A stretch of 21,098 bases of DNA. Source: Isoetes engelmannii (taxonomy: Eukaryota > Streptophyta > Lycopodiopsida > Isoetales > Isoetaceae). The stretch is taken from positions 1 to 21,098 of the forward strand of contig JAANSK020273379.1 in assembly GCA_011763485.2 (NCBI GenBank). Reading direction: 5' to 3'. Each line of letters begins with the position of its first letter. Within the stretch, counting starts at the first letter, position 1. The position numbers and the translations under genes are program-made. Below the pieces are notes generated by a model, which saw nothing but the letters and a program-made list of their open reading frames with translations, was not told the origin of the DNA and did no database searches. Shown piece by piece: positions 1 through 9,024 of this stretch.

Positions 1-130
1 CCGGCTTTCACACGTGCCTCCCGAACCTTAACCTGCTCCAAAGCACTGATGCGCTGCAGCACAACATTCTCCTTAACACCATCCGAGGGATGTTTTCGCG
101 TCCGTGTGGAATGTTTTTTATGGTCAAGGT
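1..130 (-). other. Unrecognised partial reading frame at left edge
   Basis: The minus strand stays open for about 43 codons from a stop near position 135 to the window edge. It reads YLDHKKHSTRTRKHPSD, followed by a hydrophilic, helix-prone stretch (VLQRISALEQ, VKVREARVKA). The charged, leucine-spaced composition resembles a coiled coil more than random translation of AT-rich DNA, and local GC content is higher than in the next 2 kb. No start, domain or family is recognisable, and the frame is cut by the window edge. It could be the end of a transposon protein or of a host exon. Confidence 0.25.
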
Positions 131-2590
131 ATTAAACGGCCAAAAATACAGTTTATACTTTTGAAATATATTTTTTTGGAAAAATGCGTACAAAAATTTT
201 GGAAAAAACATCTGGAACCTATCCTGGCTAGAGTGACAAAGCCCGATGTCAAGAACAAGAAACAACCGCGAGTCCAAGCCACTGCAAATGGAACGCCACT
301 CCGAAGAACGTGCACCATCAGCTCATGTCCTGCATGCCACCATCATCATCCATGATACCATAGCATATCCGTGACATAGCCACAACTAGCATATCCATGT
401 GCATAACAATGCAATTACATAATGTGTTTATCGAATCTTAAAGATGCTAGCTCATAACATCATCATACAATAATTATACAAGCAATACTAGTTTCATGTG
501 ATAATAGCATCATGAATATGTATTTCAAATGCAAGGGTATAACTTTCATGAAACGTTCAAGTACAAGATCCAAGACCACGTGTATCAACATATCCATGAT
601 ATTCATTGAAGTAGTACTAGAACTATAATTGTACCATTATAGCTTTGTGATTTTTACATATAAGATAAATGACATATAATAGTTTTAATGTCACGCAGCA
701 GTATCCAACTGGACAAATGACCACACACCACACTACGTTGCTCGGTTAGGCCCTACCCCAAACCACCTTACATTGCGTCTGTTGGGATTTGAACCCCAAC
801 AATACCGAGACCGAGCGTGTCTTTTATAGATTTACATGTCTATGATATTTATTGCACTAGTTAAACAGATTACATGGTAAACCATCACCTACAATGTCCC
901 TATAGAACCAAAACCATCATCACATACCATGTCCTTACAGAACCATTACTCCCATATAAAGAATGCAACATCTCACATTACTGTACTTGAATCTACTGGC
1001 TATATCATTATGTTTCTTCTTAATTAACCCAATTCCTATGTTATACATTTATTAATCCCACAATGGCCCCATGCCATAGCCATATTTTTGGAAACCCCCA
1101 TAAGCTTCCTAAAGCCCTTCTCCACATAAAGAAGTCCACATGACTATGTCATATGATCTCCTTATAGATTTAATTTGTATCTATTGATTCAATGCATCCA
1201 AAGTGCATCTATTCTATTTACTCGCATCTAGCATGACTCGTCTTCTTATGCACCATTGAGTTTTCGATCAATAACCATCAATATTAAGTAACTTAATCCA
1301 AAAGCTTTCCAATACAATCCAAGAACATCACTCTGACAACTCAAGAGCAACCTCTGATGTTGGACTTAATCACCCACATGAGCACCTCTTCAAGAACGGT
1401 TTCTTGGCACCTGACAGTTGTTTTTCTTCCAAAATGCCCCTCCTGTTTGCTCCTAGCTCCAAGGATCAAACTATAGAAGAAGATACACAGTGCAGTCAAT
1501 TCTAACCCATCATCAGTATTTCCGTGATATCTCCCACATATAGACGCATTTTGGCTTGATCAGGCCCAATCCATAACCGCATTCAAAGCTCTGGAAAATC
1601 ACCTAAAAAGGACCTTTGGTTGCCGAGATATGATGCTTCATAGTTCGATCATCAAAACTACCTAGAATTTGCTCATGCTCCCTCCTTCCAAAGACCCTCG
1701 TAGAAATCTATGCCCTTTAACTTTTTGTCATGAACTTTATAATTTAAACACATACCAAGTAGGCATTATTAGTATAATACCCCAAAATATATAATGCATA
1801 ATATAGCCAAGGTACCACCGCCACACTTCACGAGGTCTAATCAAGCATTGAGTTTGAATATTGATGCATTCATTTTGGTTTCTAACATTAATGTCTTGAC
1901 CTTAAGTTGAGCAAGGATGTATTTCTAAGTTTTAACTCGAAAAAGAAAGCACTAAGTTGTTAAGTATCTAGAGTTGGAATGTGCCAAAAGTAGTATACAC
2001 TAACATGCTCGTACCTTGCATCTTTTTATGTATGCATCAATGCCCATTTTTGTCCCAGCTTTCTTATATGGAAATATGATTTGCTTCAATTCGAGATAGC
2101 TTCATATGCCAAATATTTGGTGGGGATCCAATAAAATGTGGCATTTCTTTGGAGTGTGGTGCTCGTGGGAATTATAGTGCAAGTACCTTTTCTAAGGGCA
2201 ACACCTCAGGAGCAAGTAGGGTCTTATATTCAGAATTCACCAACTTCTTTTCTTTGGCATCCTCATGGACCAGGCAAATATGGGGAGCCTGCAATTGTGG
2301 TACTAGAGGAAGAATTGAACCTATTTTCTACCAAAGAACCTGATTCGTTTAAACTCCACCTAGGTTGGCAATCGTGTCCCCATATACCAATCAGTAACCT
2401 TATGCGCACTTGTCGATCTTCACCGCTATTGTGTCAAGGGATGGCCTGAGGATATTAGAGGACCACTTCTTTGGCTATCATCCAAAGGGATGCACGAAGA
2501 AGTGCAAGTGTGTACTATAGAATGGAATAGCGAGCACACATTCTCCAAAGAAAAGAATAAGCATTAAGGTATGCTAAAAATGGAGCACAC
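131..2590. other. AT-rich intergenic stretch, no gene identified
   Basis: I see no convincing coding region, RNA gene or element boundary here. Both strands carry frequent stops. At 781-802 there is a near-perfect 22-bp inverted repeat (TGTTGGG...CCCAACA) that resembles a lone tRNA T-arm, but no tRNA body accompanies it. Two overlapping frames at 2138-2449 are open on the plus strand. One includes a plausible-looking stretch (HPHGPGKYGEPAIVVLEEEL), but it has no recognisable family and no flanking gene signals. Confidence 0.6.
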
Positions 2591-2594
2591 GGGA

Positions 2595-2753
2595 TGTAAT
2601 GGGCCTATGGTAGACCGCTTGAGTATTCGATCCTTGAATGTGCTTATGGGGCATTTCCGAGACACCAGCATAATTAGGTAGAAGTGACTACTCATAAACG
2701 TCTTAGATGGTTTTGCCCAGTTGGTTGAGGGCATGTCGGTTAGGAATGTTACA
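2595..2753 (+). repeat. TRIM LTR, first copy
   Basis: Starts TGTAATGGGCC and ends GTTAGGAATGTTACA. It is directly followed by the primer-binding site, which marks it as the 5' LTR. Confidence 0.75.
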
Positions 2754-2755
2754 GT

Positions 2756-2768
2756 TAGTATCAGAGTA
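2756..2768 (+). other. Primer-binding site (initiator-Met tRNA type)
   Basis: TAGTATCAGAGTA is close to the common plant PBS TGGTATCAGAGC and lies two bases after the first LTR, the expected position. Confidence 0.7.
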
Positions 2769-2905
2769 GACCTTAAGTTCGAGTCCCTATGGGTAGCTAT
2801 ATGCATGGATAATTTGATAACATTGGTAACCATCCAGTCACTTGTATACTGGTTAAATCATAGTCTTGGATGCTCGAGGACGAGCATAGTTTTACTGGGA
2901 GAGAT

Positions 2906-3006
2906 TGTAGTGGGCCCATGGTAGACCACTTGAGTATTCCATCCTTGAATGTGCCTTGGGAAGTTCTCGAGACACCGGCATAAATGGGTAGAAACGACTA
3001 CTCATA
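2906..3006 (+). repeat. TRIM LTR, middle partial copy
   Basis: Starts TGTAGTGGGCCC just after a purine tract and matches the 5' part of the other two LTRs through CGACTACTCATA. It then passes directly into a second copy of the internal tail (GGATGCTCGAGGACGAGCAT), as expected for a tandem or recombined TRIM array. Confidence 0.7.
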
Positions 3007-3046
3007 TTGGATGCTCGAGGACGAGCATAGTTCTAGCGAGAGAGAT

Positions 3047-3202
3047 TGTAGTGGGCCCATGGTAGACCACTTGAGTATTCCATCCTTGAATGTGCCTATG
3101 GGGCGTTCTCGAGACCCGGCATAATGGTTAGAAACGACTACTCATAAATGTCTAGACGATTTTGCCCGGTTGGTTGAGGACATGTCAGTTAGGTATGTTA
3201 TA
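3047..3202 (+). repeat. TRIM LTR, third copy
   Basis: A full-length repeat from TGTAGTGGGCCC to GGTATGTTATA. It follows a purine-rich segment (GCGAGAGAGA), the second polypurine tract. It aligns over its whole length with the first LTR. Confidence 0.7.
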
Positions 3203-3289
3203 AGAGAAACGGCATGACCCTAGTATCCAAAATTCTCAAATGAATTTGGAGATACGCAATTTACTCTGCAAAAGATAAAGGACCATTCC

Positions 3290-3300
3290 AAGACCTCCAA
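3290..3300 (+). repeat. Target-site duplication, left copy
   Basis: AAGACCTCCAA, identical to the 11 bases following the poly(A) tail at 3662-3672. Confidence 0.8.
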
Positions 3301-3661
3301 GGCCTCTCCCGTGGAAGCAAGCCTTGTACCTCTGTGTGGCTTGGTTAGTGTGGCTGATTTGGAAGCGCCGGCGGTTGTGGATTTTCTAGGGGAAGCAGCA
3401 GCCTTCGTCCTCTTTGATTCCCCGCTTGAGGTACAAGCTGTTTCAGAGCTTTCATGTGTTTCCGGGGTTGGCTGAGCAGAAGTTCGCCATCTGGCGAGAC
3501 TTCCTGGGGATTGTAGATGCTGATGGATGCTTTGTTCAGTGTTGAGAGGATGATGGAGTGGTGGGGTATTGTTGTCTCTTCGAGGCAGCTTCTCTTGCTC
3601 CTCACTCACCTTGTAACATTGTCATTCTTGTAATACATTGACATAAGTTCTTCAAAAAAAA
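3301..3661 (+). mobile_element. Poly(A)-tailed retroposed insertion (truncated LINE or processed transcript)
   Basis: A segment of about 361 bp ends in a run of A and is bracketed by perfect 11-bp direct repeats (AAGACCTCCAA), the signature of target-primed reverse transcription. The plus strand is open from the left junction for about 55 codons, ending ELSCVSGVG then TGA. About 200 bp of 3'-UTR-like sequence (TTGTAACATTGTCATTCTTG) precedes the tail. No RT, RNase H or zinc-finger motif of plant L1 ORF2 is visible, and no pol III box A/B pair is seen, so SINE origin is not favoured. The choice between a 5'-truncated LINE and a retroposed mRNA is open. Minus-strand frames here look like shadows. 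Confidence 0.7.
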
Positions 3662-3672
3662 AAGACCTCCAA
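3662..3672 (+). repeat. Target-site duplication, right copy
   Basis: AAGACCTCCAA directly after the A-run; pairs with 3290-3300. Confidence 0.8.
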
Positions 3673-4599
3673 ACTGTTTTGGAAACATGCAGTTCTTTCA
3701 AGCTGGCCTTCCTCTATGCTACCCCAAATAAATTCTTATAAAGAGCTGCACTTTTATTTGTGGTGCTACCATGCATGAAACCATATATACATGTATACTG
3801 CTAAGTAACTTACTTACAACAATCCATCATGCCAATGATAGAGCTGTGCACTACTAGAATATATGCTTTTGCAACACTTATTCACAACATCCCAAGTATC
3901 TCAAAATTAAATATGAATACCTACATGGATATCAAGAAATGTGGTTGCTTTGCCATGGAAGAGAGCCTTTCATAGAAATGCAGAGGTACATGATGGAATT
4001 GGAGAGTCCATTGCCCACAATGTAGTACAGTTCTACCAGCCCACCAAGATATCATAAGGTCGAGAAAGAGAATCCACCAATAAAATGATATTTTATACAT
4101 TTTTCTCATCACCCTCAAGGAAAGGAAAATATCATCTACATACTAATTCAAAGCCTCTTGAGGCCCATTGCTCATGGTGGAGAGTCTCTTCAAGATGCCT
4201 TCCTCAGCTGTAAGAGAGAAGTCCTGAGTGAAAACCATTAGTATGAATTACCACAGAAATCTAGAGATAGTAATCTAAAATACTATCGGTATATGATCAA
4301 AAGACCATATGTATATACTATCTTTCTGTAGATTATGTTCAAAAGATATTTTTAACGAGGTACATATTCGGTACATCCGGATTCACCAGCCATCAAATTT
4401 TACGTCACAATTGCTTCATCCTCAGTTTGTCCAGGTGATTCATACAACTCAGGTTATTGCGAGCAGTTGTTCATCTCTGCAACATCAACTCAGCCATCAG
4501 GTTGCATCCATAGTCCTGTCATTCCGGGGAGATTATTCTACAAGTATTTTTCTGGTTGTTTTTGCAATGCAGTTCTTTTCGTAGACTGATTTGATACTC
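3673..4599. other. Intergenic, no gene identified
   Basis: AT-rich sequence with no recognisable product. A 91-codon frame at 4309-4584 (plus) has no domain and a composition (Ile, Ser, His, Gln) consistent with chance. Confidence 0.5.
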
Positions 4600-4759
4600 C
4601 CGAGTTCACTTTCTTCCTCCAGACCTGTTACTCAATAGCCTGCATTTCCCGCCAAGTCTGTTTTCCTAGTCCGATTTATTCCATCAAGTTGGTCTCTTTC
4701 CGCAGCCTAGTTCATCTACCATCTAGTCCAGTTGCAGCCCAGCTCACACCCTCATTGTC
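4600..4759 (+). promoter_or_regulatory. Pyrimidine-rich leader-like stretch
   Basis: Rich in C and T (TTCACTTTCTTCCTCCAGACC and similar) and largely free of ATG. It ends just before the ATG at 4760. This composition is typical of plant 5' UTRs. That it is transcribed is inference. Confidence 0.3.
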
Positions 4760-4879
4760 ATGAGTCGAAAAGCCAAAGAGATGGCACGAAAGGCAATGAA
4801 GGTTAAGCCATGTCTGCCCCTCCAGTTCAAGAAAGCCCTAATGCTGGCTTTTCTTTTGGGTGCTTTTTTGGTCACTTAA
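4760..4879 (+). CDS. Small ORF: basic N-terminus plus one membrane segment
   Basis: A 39-codon ORF starting at the first ATG after a pyrimidine-rich leader. Residues 1-16 are basic (MSRKAKEMARKAMKVK) and residues 26-39 are hydrophobic (ALMLAFLLGAFLVT), followed by TAA. The layout is that of a signal anchor at the start of a type II membrane protein. It may therefore be a broken or isolated first exon; a donor-like GTCACT lies at 4871. About 150 bp downstream (5010-5045) the plus strand encodes SWVQVL with SW a few bases later. This faintly recalls plant prolyl 4-hydroxylase (WVEVLSWEPR), but too little matches to name it. The hydrophobic end is repeated at 6740-6782. Confidence 0.3.
   Translation: MSRKAKEMARKAMKVKPCLPLQFKKALMLAFLLGAFLVT
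4837..4879 (+). repeat. 43-bp direct repeat, copy 1
   Basis: From CCTAATGCTGGCTTTTC to GTCACTTAA. It matches 6740-6782 at 40 of 43 positions by eye. In this copy it encodes the hydrophobic end and stop of the small ORF. Confidence 0.7.
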
Positions 4880-5520
4880 GCCTTGTCTGAAGACAACTTC
4901 AGTTCATGAAACCTCAGAGAAGACATAACCCACGCTTATACTTCACGTTAGGCTTCAATTGGTTTGCCCCGCGGTCACTGTCACAGAAACTTCCGTGCAA
5001 TTGCCCATGGACAGTTGGGTTCAAGTTCTTGAAGTCTTGGAATTCCTAATGAAGGAGACGTATATATAGCCCTACTCCCTCACCACCAGACCCACTGCAA
5101 GCAGATGCCATGGTTCAAATTGAAGTAGTAACTGAGACACAACCGTGTATGGATTGGATGTCCTAATGCATGAGATAGTCAAGAGCATGCATAAGGGCTA
5201 GGAATGACAGCCCCGGCTAGCATGCAGGCTCCAAATAACGTGCTGAGTCCAGTTTCGCACCAGTTCAAACAGAATCACCACTTGAACCTGCATCTCGTGG
5301 AGGTCCATGAACCCACCTTTGGTTCATATAGTGACACAGACAGCTGCACATTTCTTCACAGATATCATGCATATTTCGAGTTCTGAAACTTTCACAGCGC
5401 GAAACTTTGGTGCCCACGAGAAGGGATAGGTTCAATACTTCATATGTTTTATACTAAATACATATGATTGGTATGATACGGCACTATGCTAAAGTATAAT
5501 ACGGCAAAAAAAGAAAACGA
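4880..5520. other. No gene identified
   Basis: A 60-codon plus frame at 5204-5386 has no recognisable family. A TATA-like string (GTATATATAG, 5060-5069) occurs, but no transcript start can be argued from it. Confidence 0.4.
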
Positions 5521-5990
5521 CGTCGAAAAAATTTCGCGCACGTGGAAACAACTAAACTGCGTACACTAATTCATTTTTGCATACGCAAACAATAGAGTTC
5601 GCACGCAAAAATAACTAAACCGCATACGCGAACGCATGATGAGATAATGCATTTTGCGTATGCAGAATTATTTTAAAGATAAATTTATTTATTAAAAAAA
5701 AAAGTTCGCGTACGTGAATCGAAAAAGGAAAAAATTTGTCGTTTTTTGCGTATGCAAATTACATTCTTTTGCGTACGTGGTCTCATTTTCCCTTATGCAA
5801 AACAATGTATTTTGCTTATGCATTTCCGCCTCTTCTTTTTTCTATTTTTCCTTTTAGGTTCGCATATTCAGTTTCTTCAGTTTTGCCTATGTGAACTCGT
5901 ATTCACATGCGCAATACAATGTATTTTGCATACGCAAAAAGAAAGTTGCATATGCGAAATACATTGTACCGCATACGCAAAAAGGGTTTA
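5521..5990. repeat. Cluster of palindromic GCRTAYGC-type words
   Basis: Variants of the near-palindrome TTTGCGTATGCAAA / TTCGCGTACGTGAA occur about 15 times with irregular spacing: 5532, 5579, 5598, 5621, 5652, 5705, 5743, 5767, 5810, 5905, 5925, 5946 and 5970, among others. The surrounding sequence is AT-rich and such words are rare elsewhere in the window. Partly degenerate copies (TTATGCAA, TTGCCTATGTGAA) suggest decay of a once more regular array or repeated slippage. Open frames here (5746-6033) follow from the repeat and are not genes. Function is unknown. Confidence 0.6.
5917..5966. repeat. Hairpin with 21-nt arms within the GCRTAYGC cluster
   Basis: Left arm 5917-5937 (CAATGTATTTTGCATACGCA+A) and right arm 5946-5966 pair at 19 of 21 positions around an 8-base loop. 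Either strand could form a stable foldback. There is no flanking duplication to identify it as a MITE. Confidence 0.7.
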
Positions 5991-6100
5991 CGTACCGAAT
6001 TTTTTTAATGGCCGAGGCGAGAAAAATACGTAAAATACGTTTTTTACTTCAAAATATCTATTTGTCAACTTTATAAGTCGGAACTTCTTGTTTCATATGT

Positions 6101-6340
6101 ATGGAACTTATCCCTGTTGACGGGCCCGACTGGCCACACCATCTTCTGGTACATTTTTCGGCGTCCCGGCATAGGGTGCATGTGTTACAGCACGGGAGTC
6201 ACCTCAAGGGCACTCACTTTTGGGTACAAAAGGACCTCTCGCAGTTCAGTTGACCCGGCGACATATGGGCAGTGTATCGCAGGGGCTCAGCACTTATTCG
6301 CAACCTGTGGCCTTCAAACCCCTGGTTAGGGTGCTGTTAG
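6101..6340 (+). pseudogene. Unrecognised coding-like remnant
   Basis: From ATG at 6101 the frame reads MELIPVDGPDWPHHLLVHFS and stays open for 50 codons to a TGA at 6251. The same frame continues with PGDIWAVYRR and LIRNLWPSNPW to a TAG at 6338. The Trp-, Pro- and His-rich composition, higher GC than its surroundings and persistence of one frame across a single stop look like a decayed exon rather than chance. No domain or family is recognised. The overlapping frame at 6117-6329 is probably a shadow. Confidence 0.35.
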
Positions 6341-8080
6341 TTGCTCCCCCATGTCTTGGATGGTTTCTTTCTTTTGTGTTTTTAAATTTCTAGTCATGTT
6401 TTGTGATGAGGCTTAGTCCCCAGGGTCAATTGGGCCTTAGTTCCTCTGCTCTGTACCATCTCCTGGACCCATGGAGGTCTTTGTGGACGTAAAACTCCTC
6501 TTATCTTATCGATTGAGGACATCGTATTTCCTTTTTGAATATTATCAACAATTACTGGGTAAAAGTATGCTACGGGTGTCTAGTTTTTGGAAAATATACC
6601 TACAATAGGTACTCTAGAAACTAGTTCTCCCCTTCATTTCTTTTTCTTTTTTCATTAAAATCATTTAAAATCTTCAGAATAAGAGTCCAGACACACTTAA
6701 GCTTAATATTTATTGAGACATTACATAATTCTTGCAGTACCTAATGCTGGCTTTTCTTTTTGTTGCTTTTTTTGTCACTTAATGATACTTTTAAAGGGAC
6801 ACTCTAGTTTGTTTTTACATACGTACCTACCTAGCTATCTATTTATCTTGAGATCCATGTGTAAACAAAGAAATAATAAATATAGGAAAAGGCCACGTCG
6901 ATTATATACTCCACTATAAAGAAAACTCCAACAAACCACATCTTTTTCTTATATTAAACCAATAAACTAGCTGTTTAAAAGCAAATTTTATCATTGATTA
7001 TCATGGAAAAGGCCGCCAGGTCTAGTATGGTTATAAGGTGGCACAAGCTTCTATTAACACCATCTCAGATGCATAGCTATATTGTATAAAATAAACTTGT
7101 ATAAGATTAGCATGATTATCATACGATATTCCTTAAGCCGTAGGCCATAGATATAAGAAAATTTGCAACTAATAATGATGGTAGTCATGTGGAAAAGCTT
7201 TAGCGAATTGAAAAGAGGATTGCATTGATTAAAAATGGTATAGATACACATGAATTCCACTAAGATAAGATAAAGCATTTGTGCACATAGTCTGAGCATT
7301 AATAAATGCATCTTAAACATAATTGAGTCGTCCACTCTAAGAATAACATGATTTAAGTTATAGAGTACTATTGATATGACTTGATGGAGCACATTGTTTG
7401 CAAGATTATCTTCTCGTAAAAGTTGCAGTGCTTTCTTTATGCAAAAGTATGGTCATAACTTTCTAGATCCATATTTGTTATTTATTTCGTGATGGAACAT
7501 CGTCCTGGTCAACAAACAATTTAATGGGTCCCTTCCATGGATCGCTCGACCTTGCCATAAACATTGCTTTAATGCATTCTCTGAAGGACAAAACTCCTTT
7601 TACTTTTAGACAATATTATTCAAATTATAAGCATCTACATGTAGCCTTTTGAATTTGCGACAAAATTATTCAAAAATTCGACATATGTATATAAGCTTTT
7701 AGTGTCTTTATCCCAAATCATTTCAAAGCATCATAAAGTGGTTTTGGACTATTATGTGGTCCACATGATTAATGCTAAGATAGAAACTAATATCTATCAA
7801 CATAGCACTTAGTGAGACATAAATAAATATGCAGGACAATAAAAACTAGATGATATAAAGTTGGAATGGTTATTTTATTGCAGCTCAAGTGGGTTTCAAA
7901 ATATTCAAGTATATTCCTAAATCTATGTATCTAGCTTAAAGCAACACAACACAACACAATTCCATTATGTTTCTGTTTATGCTTGAGAAAATGTGTGGAT
8001 ATAAAACCTTGTAGTCCATAGTATAAGTTGAGGCATCATGACATATAAAGTGCATAAGGAAAACAAGGTGCTGCACACTG
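6341..8080. other. AT-rich intergenic stretch, no gene identified
   Basis: Only the second copy of the 43-bp repeat stands out. A 112-codon minus frame at 7054-7392 is rich in Ile, Leu, Met and Tyr, as expected from AT-rich noncoding DNA, and has no recognisable domain. Confidence 0.55.
6740..6782 (+). repeat. 43-bp direct repeat, copy 2
   Basis: Matches 4837-4879 at about 93%. Read in the same frame it gives LMLAFLFVAFFVT then stop, so the hydrophobic character is kept. It is preceded by a splice-acceptor-like TTCTTGCAG (6729-6737). Confidence 0.65.
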
Positions 8081-8084
8081 AAGG

Positions 8085-8169
8085 CTTGCCCTCCAGTCCC
8101 CGAGGGTGTGTTTGCATATTTTGTTTGTTGTCGTCGTTATTTCATGTCCATGCAGAAAAAAAAAAAAAA
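8085..8169 (+). mobile_element. Probable retroposon 3' end with poly(A) tail
   Basis: A 14-base A run (8156-8169) follows a T/G-rich 3'-UTR-like segment (GTTTGTTGTCGTCGTTATTTC). This resembles the 3' end of a plant non-LTR retroposon or retroposed mRNA. The 5' limit and target duplication were not found, so the start given is approximate. Confidence 0.3.
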
Positions 8170-8316
8170 GCGAATACAAGTCTTTTGCCTCAGAGATTAT
8201 CTGTTAGTTTAGCTTAAAAACAAATCCGTGGTTCCTTTTGTCTCGAAGATTGTCTGTGGGTTTAACTTTAAACCTCTAGTCTTTACTAATACAGCTATTT
8301 CCTCACATTGACAGTG

Positions 8317-8510
8317 TTTTTTTTTTTTTTTTTTTATGGACATCAGACATCATTAATAACTCCAAGAACAATACATGATAAAATGCAAAGACATGAATAA
8401 ACCCAGTGGACAAACTGATCCAGCTAAGCAGAGCCACTCGTCTAAGCATGATAATATAATACAAATCAAACTACTTTCTTCTCAAAAGAGAAGAATGATA
8501 TGGATCATAA
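8317..8510 (-). mobile_element. Probable minus-strand retroposon 3' end with poly(A) tail
   Basis: A 19-base T run (8317-8335) is the complement of a poly(A) tail. The minus strand upstream of it reads GGAGTTATTAATGATGTCTG then TCCAT, a typical plant L1 or mRNA 3' end. The 5' limit is not defined. The frame at 8516-8776 lies just upstream on the same strand and could be part of the same unit. Confidence 0.35.
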
Positions 8511-8515
8511 CTTCA

Positions 8516-8776
8516 CTATAAATAAAGTGAACCATATCGATGTTCCACATCCATAAAATCACTAATTGCAACTGGATATGTCCTTTGGTGTTGCAATGCC
8601 AATGGATCAAGTGGAGGGATGTCTATTGTAATAATAGCAGTAGATATTGGATCTACATACTGAATTGGACAAACTTGAGGAACAAAGGAATTCTTGTGAC
8701 ATGCCGTCGTCCTCGTGCGTGGAGAAGACCATACTTCGTCCACTACTAGGTCCACTAGTTCCCAACAATCGAACAC
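8516..8776 (-). other. Unrecognised reading frame, minus strand
   Basis: An 86-codon frame that includes VPQVCPIQYV and ISTAIITIDIPPLDPLALQH and ends in VEHRYGSLYL before a stop. Its composition is more protein-like than the surrounding AT-rich DNA, but a second minus frame (8607-8834, GPSSGRSMVFSTHEDDGM) is also open over the same bases, so the true frame is unclear. It lies downstream of the transposase remnant on the same strand and upstream of a minus-strand poly(A)-like tail. No family recognised. Confidence 0.25.
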
Positions 8777-9024
8777 TGGAATACCTCAACAAATCTGAAT
8801 ACGAAGCATTATACAAATTTGAATACATGAACAATTCACAAATATGGAACCAAACAATGGGCTAATGTATATATGAGTGCACGAATTGGTGCATCAATTG
8901 TCTTGAGTCTCGTCGCTATCTTCAGACATCTACAATCCCAACAGTTGGTGAGCTTCCCAGAATGAACCATGCATGCATCCATAAAATTAGAATAAGCTTA
9001 CAAGAGAAAGAGTGGCTATTGTGC

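Larger units (their letters stand above)
2595..3202 (+). mobile_element. TRIM-like miniature LTR retroelement, three-LTR array (fossil)
   Basis: A non-coding LTR element. A 159-bp repeat beginning TGTAATGGGCC and ending GTTACA (2595-2753) is followed by a primer-binding site resembling the initiator-Met type (TAGTATCAGAGTA, 2756-2768). A short internal region of about 150 bp ends in a purine tract (CTGGGAGAGA, 2895-2904) next to the second repeat copy (2906-3006). A second copy of the internal tail (3007-3046) leads to the third repeat (3047-3202). Short LTRs, a PBS, a PPT and no coding capacity fit terminal-repeat retrotransposons in miniature. The LTR lacks the 5S-rRNA-like segment of Cassandra. 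Five-base flanks match poorly, so no target duplication is claimed. Divergence between the LTRs suggests an old insertion. Confidence 0.75.

Noticed and set aside
775-815. tRNA-like T-arm (complement GGGGTTCAAATCCC) suggesting a tRNA gene or a SINE box B
   Set aside because: No matching acceptor stem, anticodon arm or box A at the right distance. The stem also needs a bulge. Probably a chance foldback.
2138-2449. 103-codon plus ORF
   Set aside because: A second frame on the same strand is open over the same bases, and there is no recognisable domain or gene context.
2479-2500. TCCAAAGGGATGCA resembling the start of miR393
   Set aside because: Only the first 11 bases match and there is no star strand or precursor hairpin.
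3220-3609. 129-codon minus ORF rich in Ser/Thr/Pro
   Set aside because: It spans the junction of the retroposed insertion at 3301 and is antisense to its poly(A)-defined orientation; a shadow frame.
5746-6076. 95- and 61-codon plus ORFs rich in Cys, Phe and Tyr
   Set aside because: They are translations of the GCRTAYGC repeat cluster.
7054-7392. 112-codon minus ORF rich in Ile, Leu, Met and Tyr
   Set aside because: Composition is that of AT-rich noncoding DNA, with no domain or start context.
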